A DNA stretch of 12,881 nucleotides. Origin: Accumulibacter sp. Lineage in GTDB: Bacteria; Pseudomonadota; Gammaproteobacteria; Burkholderiales; Rhodocyclaceae. The notes beneath the pieces are model-generated. The model had not been told where the DNA came from. It did no database searches and saw nothing but the letters and a program-made list of their open reading frames with translations. The stretch is taken from contig JAISQQ010000251.1 of the NCBI GenBank assembly GCA_031274075.1, positions 1 to 12,881 on the forward strand, read 5' to 3'. The translations under genes were made by a program, and so were the position numbers. Each line of letters begins with the position of its first letter. Position 1 is the stretch's first letter. Shown in pieces: positions 6,327 through 12,881 of this stretch.

Positions 6327-6764
6327 CTACGCCGCCACCCATTTCAGGATATGCGTGGCAACCGTCACTTCCTTGCCCGTCTGGTTGGTAATGACGATGC
6401 TCGATACCGAGCGGCGTTTCACCACGTCGATCTCCCTTACCGTATAGGTCACGGTGATCGTATCGCCAATGCATACGGCGTCGAGAAAACGTATTCTGTC
6501 GTAGCCGAGAGATACGGGTGTTTCCGAGCCGTCTCCCTTGTTTTCCGAAACCTCGATGATTTTCGAGCTTGCATTCGACATATAGCCGATCAGTAGCGCC
6601 CCGTGGGCTATTCGCTTCCCATACCTGGTGCGCTTCATGAATTCTTCATTGACGTGATTGGGCGAAAGATCACCCGTGATCCCGGCAAACAGGTATATAT
6701 CGCTCTCGCTGACCGTTTTCGAGAACGTCACTGAATCGCCAACTTTCAAATAAAAATCGGACAT
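6327..6764 (-). CDS. MaoC-type (R)-specific enoyl-CoA hydratase/dehydratase
   Basis: This is a small hot-dog fold protein of 145 residues, typical for single-domain MaoC/PhaJ proteins, which hydrate 2-enoyl-CoA to 3-hydroxyacyl-CoA. The hydratase-2 signature is at 27-38, reading AGITGDLSPNHV, with the catalytic pair Asp32 and His37 in the right spacing. The usual Asn of GDxNPxH is Ser34 here, a mild departure. RIAHGALLIG (51-60) is the following helix seen in the family. ATG 6764 has a good AAGGA site six bases upstream (6771-6775). It is the last gene of the minus-strand catabolic cluster, separated from the FAD gene by the repeat arrays at 6777-6898. It probably acts on the product of the acyl-CoA dehydrogenase or of the flavoprotein; the acyl group is unknown. 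Confidence 0.9.
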   Translation of the reverse strand: MSDFYLKVGDSVTFSKTVSESDIYLFAGITGDLSPNHVNEEFMKRTRYGKRIAHGALLIGYMSNASSKIIEVSENKGDGSETPVSLGYDRIRFLDAVCIGDTITVTYTVREIDVVKRRSVSSIVITNQTGKEVTVATHILKWVAA

Positions 6765-6776
6765 GCCTTTTCCTTA

Positions 6777-6830
6777 TCAGGTATCAGATGTCAGGGATCA
6801 AATGTCAGGAATCAGGGATCAGGAATCAGG
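6777..6830 (+). repeat. heptameric tandem repeat array, consensus TCAGGRA
   Basis: From 6777 the sequence steps every seven bases: TCAGGTA, TCAGATG, TCAGGGA, TCAAATG, TCAGGAA, TCAGGGA, TCAGGAA, then a partial TCAGG. The array fills the gap between the FAD stop and the MaoC binding site, beginning just upstream of the AAGGA site. It faces a second array of the same unit in the opposite orientation at 6866-6898. Heptamer arrays of this kind recall the STRR repeats of cyanobacteria, but the unit is different. Confidence 0.85.
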
Positions 6831-6897
6831 AAAAGTTACCGGCGGCTTTGCCGCCGCAATAATTACTGATCCCTGGCATCTGATTCCTGATCCCTGA
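6812..6897. repeat. 18-bp perfect inverted repeat joining the two heptamer arrays
   Basis: Bases 6812-6829 (TCAGGGATCAGGAATCAG) are the exact reverse complement of 6880-6897, with 50 bases between them. A transcript crossing this region could form a long stem with the smaller hairpin at 6841-6855 in its loop. Confidence 0.85.
6841..6855 (-). terminator. GC hairpin after the FAD gene, possible partial terminator
   Basis: GGCGGC (6841-6846) pairs with GCCGCC (6850-6855) over a 3-base loop. Read on the minus strand it starts eight bases after the FAD stop and is followed by GGTAACTTTT, so the T-run is short and late. It may attenuate transcription into the MaoC gene. The same GC stem type occurs at 971-987. 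Confidence 0.4.
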
Positions 6898-9016
6898 CGC
6901 CAAATGTTTCCGGATAATCCTTCTCATAGATCCGCCCAAGCAAAAAGGGCGCCCAATTCTTCTCGAAGAAGAATTTATCCGGACTCTCCATGCTCCGCAA
7001 GGCAACTTCGTAAACATCTAGCTTGCCATCGGTATATCGCACCCTGATCTGCCTGTTCTTGTCGTCGTCACGTTCGGTCAGGAAACGATATTCCTCCAGA
7101 CGGCCTGTTCTCGTTTCCGGAACTTCCGTACCCGAGCTGGAACAAACCAGGCGCGCTCCGCGGCTTCCTCCGCCATTGCCCAGATAGAGATCCAAGGCGC
7201 TCAATACCGCCTCGGAGGTCAAGGCCATTTGCTTCCACAGCATGGCCTTGGCAATCTGCGCCGGATTTTCGATGCGTATCCCCTTCTCTCTGACAGCCTG
7301 GCCCAAGGCGCGCGCGTCTTTCAACGCCTCCGCGACTTCCCCTGCGCGGCAAACGAATCCGGCCTTATCGCTCATGCGCGCCTGTATCTCATGGCGCACG
7401 TCCTTGATCGGCAGCGCGCCGGGATCGTGTTGATCATGTTGGATTTGCGCAATGCAATCCTTGACCGGCGGCAAGAACAGGCCGTTGTCCGCGACAAGCT
7501 TGCTTCTTCGATCCTGGTTGGCGCAAATGTGCTTGGCGCAGCGAATGGCGAAAACCTGCCCCGCGTTGAGCGCCGCGCCGCCTGGACGGGTCACCCCGTG
7601 GGTTCCCGCGATCTCTCCTACGGCATAACATCCGGAAAGGCTGGACTGTGCCCAGATATCCACGGCGACGCCGCCGTTCATATGCTGGTTGTTGATGTTG
7701 AACGCCAGCGGATTCCGGGTCAAATCGACTTTATGATATTTATACAACTCGATGGCCAGGGGATTCATCCGCCGCAAGCGATCGATGGGCTGGCTCAAAA
7801 GCGCGTCGTTGTTCTTCAAATAGGCCGTCACATCGGCGTCCAATCGATCCAGCGAAAAAGGAGCGTCGCCGGGAACCGGCGCCGGATTGCGATTGAAATC
7901 CATGTACACCACGCGCCCGGCCCGCGACTCCCGGTATACCGCGAGATCCAGCAGGCTGGATTGGTATGCCAGCGTTCTCGTCGCGTGAAACGGCCACTGA
8001 TAGCCCTTGCGAAAGACATTCGACGCGAGTTCCCGGGTGTTGCGATAGTAGTCCGCGAGGAAATTGCATTCCGATCCCGATGAATCGACGGAATATATAT
8101 AGGGCATCGCCTGCGCGTAGGTGCCCGACAAATTCCACGGGAACTCCTCTCTTCTCGTTCCGATCCCAAATTGACTCTCGGTAAGGTTGGTCAATTCAAT
8201 GCCCGCCTCCAATGCCATGCCCAGCGATCCGAAACAACGCGCGGGATAGACGCTGTCGCGGTAAAGCTCACCCGGTCCTCCCGTCGCCAATACCACGGAG
8301 GGGCACTGGAAAATCACCAGACCATAAGGATTCTCGTCGCTACGGGCGTCCGCCTTGACCGCTATCAGGCCGGCGACCGCGCCAGATGCCTTCCCTTTCC
8401 CTTTCCCCTCCCCTTTCGACGCGATCAGTTTCAAGCCGGTGCAGCGATTCACAAAGGGCACGCCCAGCCTGAGCGCATCCTCCGCCAGGACCTTGACCAT
8501 CAGCCGCGACGTGCGCGGGCCGCAACTGGTGGCTCTGCCCGCCTCGTCGTGATCCGTCTGGTAGCGCAATACCCCGCCATAGCAGTCTTCGGGCAGCGGG
8601 AGTCCGATATTTTTCAGGCCTATCAGCGCTTCGATCGAGCCTACGGACTCGACGTAAGCCGTGTCGGCGTCCATCGCTCCGCCCGCGCCCAGCGCTTTCG
8701 CCAGTGCGATGAAATCGTCGCCGGAACGGCTGGTGCAAGCCGTATGCAAGGTCTGCTTGTCCGAGCCGGAGCACGCCGAGGTTCCCCAAAAACAGGTCTG
8801 CGTCGCCACGACAACGTCGACTTTTCTCCGCTTCAACTCTAGCGCGGCGCGCAATCCGGCGGCGCCGCTGCCGACGACCAGCGCCTGCCCCCGATGTATC
8901 GGAATCCGCATGCCGGATACGGACAAGCTGTCCTGCGCCGTGTGCGCCGGCATGCGCCGTGGCATCTCAACCGCGGTGAGCGCGTCAAGAATCGATTGCG
9001 GAATCGTCATTGTCAT
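6863..9016 (-). CDS. FAD-dependent oxidoreductase of the fumarate reductase/succinate dehydrogenase flavoprotein superfamily
   Basis: This large cytoplasmic flavoprotein has 717 residues. The FAD-binding motif is VVGSGAAGLRAALE (47-60), followed by SGSDKQTLHTA (83-93), ATGGPGELYRDS (244-255), the NNQHMNGGVAVD strand (442-453) and GEIAGTHGVTRPGGAALNAG (467-486), where Arg477 matches the substrate-binding Arg of the superfamily. By-eye alignment places Ser353 where fumarate reductases have their catalytic Arg of the RD motif, and Gln444 at the HxxMGG His, so a different reaction is likely. No CXXCH, FMN domain, signal peptide or iron-sulfur partner gene is visible. Residues 201-209 are a Lys/Gly-rich insert from a polypyrimidine tract, and the last eleven residues (VRDQESDARDQ) come from a repeat array. 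Start at 9016 or 9010 (ATG). Family is well supported; reaction unknown. Confidence 0.85.
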   Translation of the reverse strand: MTMTIPQSILDALTAVEMPRRMPAHTAQDSLSVSGMRIPIHRGQALVVGSGAAGLRAALELKRRKVDVVVATQTCFWGTSACSGSDKQTLHTACTSRSGDDFIALAKALGAGGAMDADTAYVESVGSIEALIGLKNIGLPLPEDCYGGVLRYQTDHDEAGRATSCGPRTSRLMVKVLAEDALRLGVPFVNRCTGLKLIASKGEGKGKGKASGAVAGLIAVKADARSDENPYGLVIFQCPSVVLATGGPGELYRDSVYPARCFGSLGMALEAGIELTNLTESQFGIGTRREEFPWNLSGTYAQAMPYIYSVDSSGSECNFLADYYRNTRELASNVFRKGYQWPFHATRTLAYQSSLLDLAVYRESRAGRVVYMDFNRNPAPVPGDAPFSLDRLDADVTAYLKNNDALLSQPIDRLRRMNPLAIELYKYHKVDLTRNPLAFNINNQHMNGGVAVDIWAQSSLSGCYAVGEIAGTHGVTRPGGAALNAGQVFAIRCAKHICANQDRRSKLVADNGLFLPPVKDCIAQIQHDQHDPGALPIKDVRHEIQARMSDKAGFVCRAGEVAEALKDARALGQAVREKGIRIENPAQIAKAMLWKQMALTSEAVLSALDLYLGNGGGSRGARLVCSSSGTEVPETRTGRLEEYRFLTERDDDKNRQIRVRYTDGKLDVYEVALRSMESPDKFFFEKNWAPFLLGRIYEKDYPETFGVRDQESDARDQ
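6866..6898 (-). repeat. heptameric repeat array encoding the FAD protein C-terminus
   Basis: On the minus strand the units read TCAGGGA, TCAGGAA, TCAGATG, CCAGGGA, TCAGTAA. They are the same heptamers as the array at 6777-6830 but in the opposite orientation. They encode the last eleven residues of the flavoprotein and its TAA stop, so this tail is repeat-derived rather than ancestral. Confidence 0.85.
8389..8417. repeat. polypyrimidine tract with CCCTTT repeats inside the FAD gene
   Basis: The plus strand is pure pyrimidine over 29 bases, with CCCTTT repeated at 8393-8398 and 8399-8404 and further CCCC/TTT blocks. On the coding strand it gives the GEGKGKGK stretch (202-209) of the flavoprotein, probably a surface loop. 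Together with the tract at 767-801 it is the second homopurine/homopyrimidine run inside a gene here. Confidence 0.75.
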
Positions 9017-9133
9017 CTTGATATATCCAAAAGATAGTTTCAGCGACTACCGGTACACGGCCATCGATCTTGTATGGCCACGTCATCTCAATCCGTCTGG
9101 CTTTCCCGATCTCGACACTCTCGACACGGGAAA

Positions 9134-9997
9134 CTACACGCACGTCATGTGTCTTTGAACGCAGGTGTCCAGCACCTGCTCTCCAGGCTGTTTCCACCAA
9201 TGATCCGAAAAAATCTCGACCTCCGAGAAACCCGCGTAGCCCGCGCTTTCCATCCACGCCCGGCATTTTCTCAACTCGATGACGCCGTCGCCCATCATTC
9301 CCCTGTCATTGACCAGGTCGCGCGTCGGCAGCAGCCAGTCGCATACATGATAGGCCAACAAGCGGCTTCTCCCCGCGCGGGCAATCTGTGCCTCGAGCTT
9401 GGGATCCCACCAGACATGATACAAATCCACCGCCACTCCCAGCATTTTGCTTTGCCGCGGATCGAGCCGGTCGCAGATATCCAGCGCCTGTTCGAGCGTA
9501 TTTATGCAGGCCCGGTCGGCGGCCTGCATGGGATGCAGCGGCTCGATCGCCAAAGGCATGCCGATCTCTCTGGCGTATTCGAGCGATTTCTCGATGCCAT
9601 CGACGACTTCCAGCCTGGCGCGCGAAAGATCGCGGTAGCCGGGCGAACCCTCCAGGGTTCCCGGCAAGGATCCGACCACCAGCACCAGACAGGGCGAATC
9701 CAGGAATTTGGCTTCGTCGATCGCCCGACGATTGTCGTCCAGCGCTCTTTGCAGCCCCGCCTTGTCCACGGCCGGAAAAAATCCACCCCGGCAGTAGCCC
9801 GACAAGACGATCCCGGCGTCTCTCAGCCGCCGGGCAATGAGCTCGATGCCGACGTGGGAAACCTGATCCCGCCACGGACTGATGGCGCGAATCTTGCGGC
9901 GCGCGCATTCGTCGATGATGCGGTCCAATGACCACTGCCTGCGCACCGTGGCCGTGTTGATGGAGAGAGCATCATGATTTGAAGAAAAATCACGCAT
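9134..9997 (-). CDS. sugar phosphate isomerase/epimerase-like TIM barrel protein (xylose isomerase-like)
   Basis: This 287-residue single-domain protein belongs to the AP endonuclease 2/xylose isomerase-like barrel family. The start resembles family members (LSINTATVRRQWSL, 11-24), followed by ISPWRDQV (39-46). Likely metal ligands are Glu152 in AIEPLHPM, Asp191 with His194 in AVDLYHVWWDP, His217 in YHVCDW, and Glu259 or Glu261 in FSEVEIFS. The region GMMGDGVIELRKCRAWME (233-250) is also typical. Family members epimerise or isomerise sugars or cyclitols, but here the gene sits between etfA (109 bases) and the FAD gene (117 bases), all on one strand, in a CoA-oxidising cluster. It may act on a ring or hydroxyketo intermediate; that is inference. 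No strong binding site precedes ATG 9997. Confidence 0.85.
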   Translation of the reverse strand: MRDFSSNHDALSINTATVRRQWSLDRIIDECARRKIRAISPWRDQVSHVGIELIARRLRDAGIVLSGYCRGGFFPAVDKAGLQRALDDNRRAIDEAKFLDSPCLVLVVGSLPGTLEGSPGYRDLSRARLEVVDGIEKSLEYAREIGMPLAIEPLHPMQAADRACINTLEQALDICDRLDPRQSKMLGVAVDLYHVWWDPKLEAQIARAGRSRLLAYHVCDWLLPTRDLVNDRGMMGDGVIELRKCRAWMESAGYAGFSEVEIFSDHWWKQPGEQVLDTCVQRHMTCV

Positions 9998-10031
9998 GAG
10001 AATTTTTACCCCGGTCGATGAAAAATCACGC
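9984..10031. repeat. 12-bp direct repeat around the TIM barrel gene start
   Basis: GAAAAATCACGC occurs at 9984-9995 and again at 10020-10031, exactly 36 bases apart. The first copy overlaps the start codon of the TIM barrel gene and the second lies in its leader. The frame upstream of ATG 9997 meets a stop, so the second copy is not coding. It may be a small duplication or a paired regulator site. Confidence 0.6.
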
Positions 10032-10106
10032 TCAACTCAAATGAAACCCGTGCCGCGCTTTATCGTAATTGAAAGAAACGAAAAATGCCCGCATTGCCCG
10101 TGCGCG

Positions 10107-11093
10107 TCAACTGGAATCCACACCGGAACCCGTCCGACCCAGCGCCTCGGTCAAGGCCGGAACGGCGTCGAACAGATCCGCCACGAGTCCGTAATCGGCC
10201 ACCTGGAATATGGGCGCTTCCTGATCCTTGTTGATGGCGACAATCACCTGGCTGTCCTTCATTCCGGCGACATGCTGGATCGCCCCGGACAAACCCACCG
10301 CGATATAGAGCCTGGGGGCGACGATTTTTCCGGTTTGTCCGATCTGCAGGTCGTTGGCAACAAAACCGGCATCCACCGCGGTGCGCGAAGCTCCGATCGC
10401 CCCGCCCAGCCTGTCGGCGAGAGGCTCCAGGATCTGGTGAAAATTCTCGGCGCTCGCGAGGCCGCGTCCGCCGGAGACAACCACCTTGGCGGCGCCGAGT
10501 TCCGGGCGTTCCGATTGGGTCAATTGACGCGAAATCACTTTGCTTTTACGCTCGGCGCCGGCGTCGGTACCAAGTATGGCGATACTTTCGATCGGCGCCG
10601 GAGCCTGACTTTCTCCCGCCGCCGCAAACGCCGTCATGCGCACCGTGAGTACCTTGATCGCGTCGGACGAGCGAACCGTGGTCAAGGCGTTGCCCGCGTA
10701 AATCGGCCGCACGAAGGTATCCTCGGATTCGATCTGGACGAGGTCGGAAATCTGCGCGACGTCGAGCAAGGCCGCCACGCGCGGCATGATGTTCTTCCCC
10801 GTCGTCGTCGCCGCCGCGAGGCAATGCGAATAGCGGGCCATTTGCGCCGCGACCAGCTCCGCGACCAACTCCGCGACAGGTTCCGGCGACTGATCGGCGT
10901 ACTGCGCCGAATCGGCCAGCAGCACCTTGGTCACACCTTCGATGCGCGCGGCTTGTCCGGCAAGGTTCGCGCATCCGCTTCCCGCAACCAATAAATGAAT
11001 ATCGCCGCCAATCCGCGTCGCCGCCGTCACCACGTGCGCCGTAGCCGGACCGATCAGCGAATTGTCATGCTCGGCAAGAATCAGGCAACTCAT
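10107..11093 (-). CDS. etfA: electron transfer flavoprotein alpha subunit
   Basis: This is the alpha subunit of ETF, which takes electrons from acyl-CoA dehydrogenases and passes them to ETF-quinone oxidoreductase. It has 328 residues, normal for the family. The C-terminal FAD domain is unmistakable: VVSGGRGL (226-233), [20 protein letters not shown] (250-269), then AIQHVAGM and [12 protein letters not shown], ending in [16 protein letters not shown]. The N-terminal half is the usual alpha/beta domain. It starts inside the etfB stop (ATGA, four-base overlap), so the two subunits are translationally coupled. ETF-quinone oxidoreductase is not in the window. Its place next to an acyl-CoA dehydrogenase suggests a dedicated ETF for this pathway. 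Confidence 0.97.
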   Translation of the reverse strand: MSCLILAEHDNSLIGPATAHVVTAATRIGGDIHLLVAGSGCANLAGQAARIEGVTKVLLADSAQYADQSPEPVAELVAELVAAQMARYSHCLAAATTTGKNIMPRVAALLDVAQISDLVQIESEDTFVRPIYAGNALTTVRSSDAIKVLTVRMTAFAAAGESQAPAPIESIAILGTDAGAERKSKVISRQLTQSERPELGAAKVVVSGGRGLASAENFHQILEPLADRLGGAIGASRTAVDAGFVANDLQIGQTGKIVAPRLYIAVGLSGAIQHVAGMKDSQVIVAINKDQEAPIFQVADYGLVADLFDAVPALTEALGRTGSGVDSS

Positions 11094-11839
11094 GCGACCA
11101 CCCCCGACTCCTTGAGTTTGGAAACAAGATCCGCGACGTCGAGCACTTTGACACCCGTGACCCGCTTGGGCGGCTCGGTGACTCTCAATACCTTCAATCG
11201 CGGCGCGACGTCAACGCCAAGGACTTCCGGAGTCACGATTTCGAGCGGTTTCTTCTTCGCTTTCATGATGTTCGGCAACGTTGCGTAGCGTGGCTGATTG
11301 AGGCGAAGATCGGCGGTAATGACCGCGGGAAGCCTTATTTCCACCGTCTCGATGCCGCCATCGATCTCTCGCGCCACCCTGGCTACATTGCCCTCGACCA
11401 GCACCCTGGAAGCGAACGCGGCCTGGGGCCAATTCATCAAGGCCGCAAGCATCTGGCCGACTTGATTGGCATCATCGTCGATCGCTTGTTTCCCGACCAG
11501 GACGATCGAAGGCTCTTCTTTCTCGCATAAAGCCTTGAGCAGCTTCGCCACGGCCAGAGGCTGGATTTCCACCCCGGTCTGGACCAGGACGGCGCGGTCC
11601 GCTCCCATGGCCAGCGCCGTTCGCAGCGTGTCCTGGCACGCCGCGACGCCGATGGAAACGGCGATCACCTCCGACGCCAATCCCGACTCTTTCAGCCGCA
11701 CCGCCTCCTCGACGGCTATTTCGTCGAACGGATTCATCGACATCTTGACATTGGCGACATCGACGCCGCTTTCGTCCGCTTTCACACGGACCTTGACGTT
11801 GTAATCGACCACCCGTTTGACGGCGACGATAATCTTCAT
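11090..11839 (-). CDS. etfB: electron transfer flavoprotein beta subunit
   Basis: This is the beta subunit of the ETF heterodimer, which binds AMP and docks the dehydrogenase. It has 249 residues, the standard length. Visible family motifs are [13 protein letters not shown] (1-13), [16 protein letters not shown] (36-51), [18 protein letters not shown], and the beta signature [20 protein letters not shown] followed by KAKKK. The sequence fits the group that serves acyl-CoA oxidation. A GAGGA binding site (11848-11852) lies eight bases before the ATG. It follows the acyl-CoA dehydrogenase stop by 30 bases and overlaps etfA by four, so the three genes form one transcription unit. Confidence 0.97.
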   Translation of the reverse strand: MKIIVAVKRVVDYNVKVRVKADESGVDVANVKMSMNPFDEIAVEEAVRLKESGLASEVIAVSIGVAACQDTLRTALAMGADRAVLVQTGVEIQPLAVAKLLKALCEKEEPSIVLVGKQAIDDDANQVGQMLAALMNWPQAAFASRVLVEGNVARVAREIDGGIETVEIRLPAVITADLRLNQPRYATLPNIMKAKKKPLEIVTPEVLGVDVAPRLKVLRVTEPPKRVTGVKVLDVADLVSKLKESGVVA

Positions 11840-11847
11840 GGGGAATT

Positions 11848-11852
11848 TCCTC
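11848..11852 (-). promoter_or_regulatory. ribosome binding site of etfB
   Basis: GAGGA on the minus strand lies eight bases before the etfB ATG (11839) in the 30-base gap after the dehydrogenase. It is the clearest binding site of the minus-strand cluster along with that of the MaoC gene. Confidence 0.75.
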
Positions 11853-11869
11853 GAAATACGCCGACAGCA

Positions 11870-12881
11870 TCACTGCTGCAGCAGTTTCCTGGCTATGATC
11901 ACACGCTGTATCTGGTTGGTCCCTTCATATATCTGCGTAATCTTCGCATCGCGATATAATCGTTCCACTTCGTACCCTCGGATATAGCCGCTGCCGCCAA
12001 AAATCTGGATCGCGTTGGCGGTATGCAAGACAGCGGCATCTCCGGCAAAACACTTCCCCATCGAGGCCGCCATTGCCGCGTCGACTCCCGCATCGAGCTT
12101 CATTGCCGCCGACCGTACCAAGAGCCTGGCGGCCTCGGCGTCCTTCGCCATGTCGGCGAGCATGAACTGGATGGCCTGGAATTCGGCGATCGGATGCCCG
12201 AATTGCTGCCGGAGTTTCGCCTGTTCGATAGACGCTTCCAGGGCCGCCTGAATGATACCTACCGCCAGCGCGCCAATGCCGACACGCCCTTTCTCCAGAA
12301 CACTCATCATGATGTGAAAACCGCGTCCCTCCGTGCCCAGCAAAGCGTCTTCGGGAAGATCGACGTCATTGAAACTCAACTCGCCGATCTGGGACGATCG
12401 CTGGCCGAGCTTGTGTTCCTTGGGGCCACGGAATACGCCCGATTCATTGCAATCGACGATGAAGATACTCATGCCCCGCTTGCCGGCCTCTGGATTGGTA
12501 CGCGCCAAAACGAAGGCCACGTCGGAGATCGGGGCGTTGTGAATCCAAAGCTTGCTGCCATTGAGCACCCATCCTTTTCCTTTACGCGCCGCCGTCGTCT
12601 TCACTCCGGAAACATCGGTTCCGGCTCCCGCTTCGGTGATGCAGTAGGCGCCTCGTTTTTCGGCCCTGATCAAGGGGCCGATCCATTGTTTTCTCTGTTC
12701 CTCGGTGCCGTAATTGCACAGCAGCGTGCTCAGCAATTCGACAAGCCCGCATTGGTCGGCAACCGACGCGTAGCCGCGGCTCAACTCCTCCATGACAATG
12801 CTGTAGGCAAGACAATCGAGTCCGGCGCCGCCGTACACGTCCGGCGTCGTAACCCCGAACAAGCCGTTCCGGGCCATTTCC
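11870..12881 (-). CDS. acyl-CoA dehydrogenase (N-terminus cut by the window edge)
   Basis: This is an FAD-dependent alpha,beta-dehydrogenase of acyl-CoA thioesters. About 336 residues are visible; the family averages near 380, so some 40 N-terminal residues lie beyond the right edge, and the Met at 12877 is internal. Signature 1 is at YCITEAGAGTD (78-88, counted from that Met). Signature 2 runs from QIFGGSGYIRGYEVERLYRD (291-310) to KITQIYEGTNQIQR, with Glu318 in the position of the catalytic base of short- and medium-chain enzymes. KLWIHNAP and SVLEKGRVGIGALAVG are the usual middle and helical regions. It lies 30 bases ahead of etfB, so its electrons most likely go to that ETF. The acyl substrate cannot be read from the sequence. 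Confidence 0.96.
   Translation of the reverse strand, partial: EMARNGLFGVTTPDVYGGAGLDCLAYSIVMEELSRGYASVADQCGLVELLSTLLCNYGTEEQRKQWIGPLIRAEKRGAYCITEAGAGTDVSGVKTTAARKGKGWVLNGSKLWIHNAPISDVAFVLARTNPEAGKRGMSIFIVDCNESGVFRGPKEHKLGQRSSQIGELSFNDVDLPEDALLGTEGRGFHIMMSVLEKGRVGIGALAVGIIQAALEASIEQAKLRQQFGHPIAEFQAIQFMLADMAKDAEAARLLVRSAAMKLDAGVDAAMAASMGKCFAGDAAVLHTANAIQIFGGSGYIRGYEVERLYRDAKITQIYEGTNQIQRVIIARKLLQQ

Noticed and set aside
6777..6898. CRISPR array
   Set aside because: Repeat unit is seven bases without spacers, the arrays are inverted, and there are no cas genes.
7229..8083. Plus-strand frame inside the FAD gene
   Set aside because: It lies antisense to conserved FAD protein segments and has no recognisable product.
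9017..9133. Possible internal promoter or small gene between the TIM barrel and FAD genes
   Set aside because: Apart from a 9-bp tandem repeat (GTGTCGAGA twice on the minus strand) I see no promoter, hairpin or coding signal.
11872..11885. 14-bp perfect palindrome at the dehydrogenase 3' end
   Set aside because: It spells Gln/Leu codons at the C-terminus (LLQQ) and has no loop or T-run, so it is probably chance codon use.

Overview
The window is GC-rich chromosomal DNA with dense, mostly co-directional genes. It has no phage, plasmid, IS, CRISPR or RNA genes that I can see. Gene content fits a proteobacterium with respiratory CoA-thioester metabolism: a REC-DUF3369-HD-GYP regulator, a FIST sensor, an ETF/acyl-CoA dehydrogenase catabolic cluster, and GTAG-headed REP palindromes between genes. 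I lean to a betaproteobacterium of the Rhodocyclales/Burkholderiales type. That is an inference from family knowledge and was not tested by a search.

Left part (1-2282): a short class I SAM methyltransferase on the minus strand and a class V PLP aminotransferase on the plus strand diverge from a 343-base spacer. Two inverted REP-like doublets lie here, one past the methyltransferase 3' end and one in the divergent spacer. The second helps fix the true starts of both genes, because the over-long open frames run into it.

Middle part (2283-6289): after a repeat-rich spacer with a good sigma70-type promoter, three plus-strand genes form a tight operon. They are a response regulator ending in a c-di-GMP phosphodiesterase HD-GYP domain, a FIST-domain small-ligand sensor, and a soluble histidine kinase. 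A simple model is FIST ligand sensing, then kinase, then REC phosphorylation, then c-di-GMP hydrolysis.

Right part (6327-12881): a minus-strand catabolic cluster is read in the order acyl-CoA dehydrogenase (cut by the window edge), etfB, etfA, a xylose-isomerase-like TIM barrel protein, a large FAD protein of the fumarate reductase flavoprotein superfamily, and a MaoC-type hydratase. This looks like oxidation of an acyl-CoA, with electrons passing to ETF, plus hydration and an extra flavin redox step. The substrate cannot be told from the window. The flavoprotein has no iron-sulfur partner nearby and seems to lack two standard fumarate reductase active-site residues. Its last eleven residues are encoded by an array of heptameric repeats that faces a second, inverted array across a small GC hairpin.

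Most notable for follow-up: the three-gene FIST/c-di-GMP circuit, the unusual flavoprotein cluster with the TIM-barrel enzyme, the REP doublets with compensatory stem changes, and the inverted heptamer arrays.
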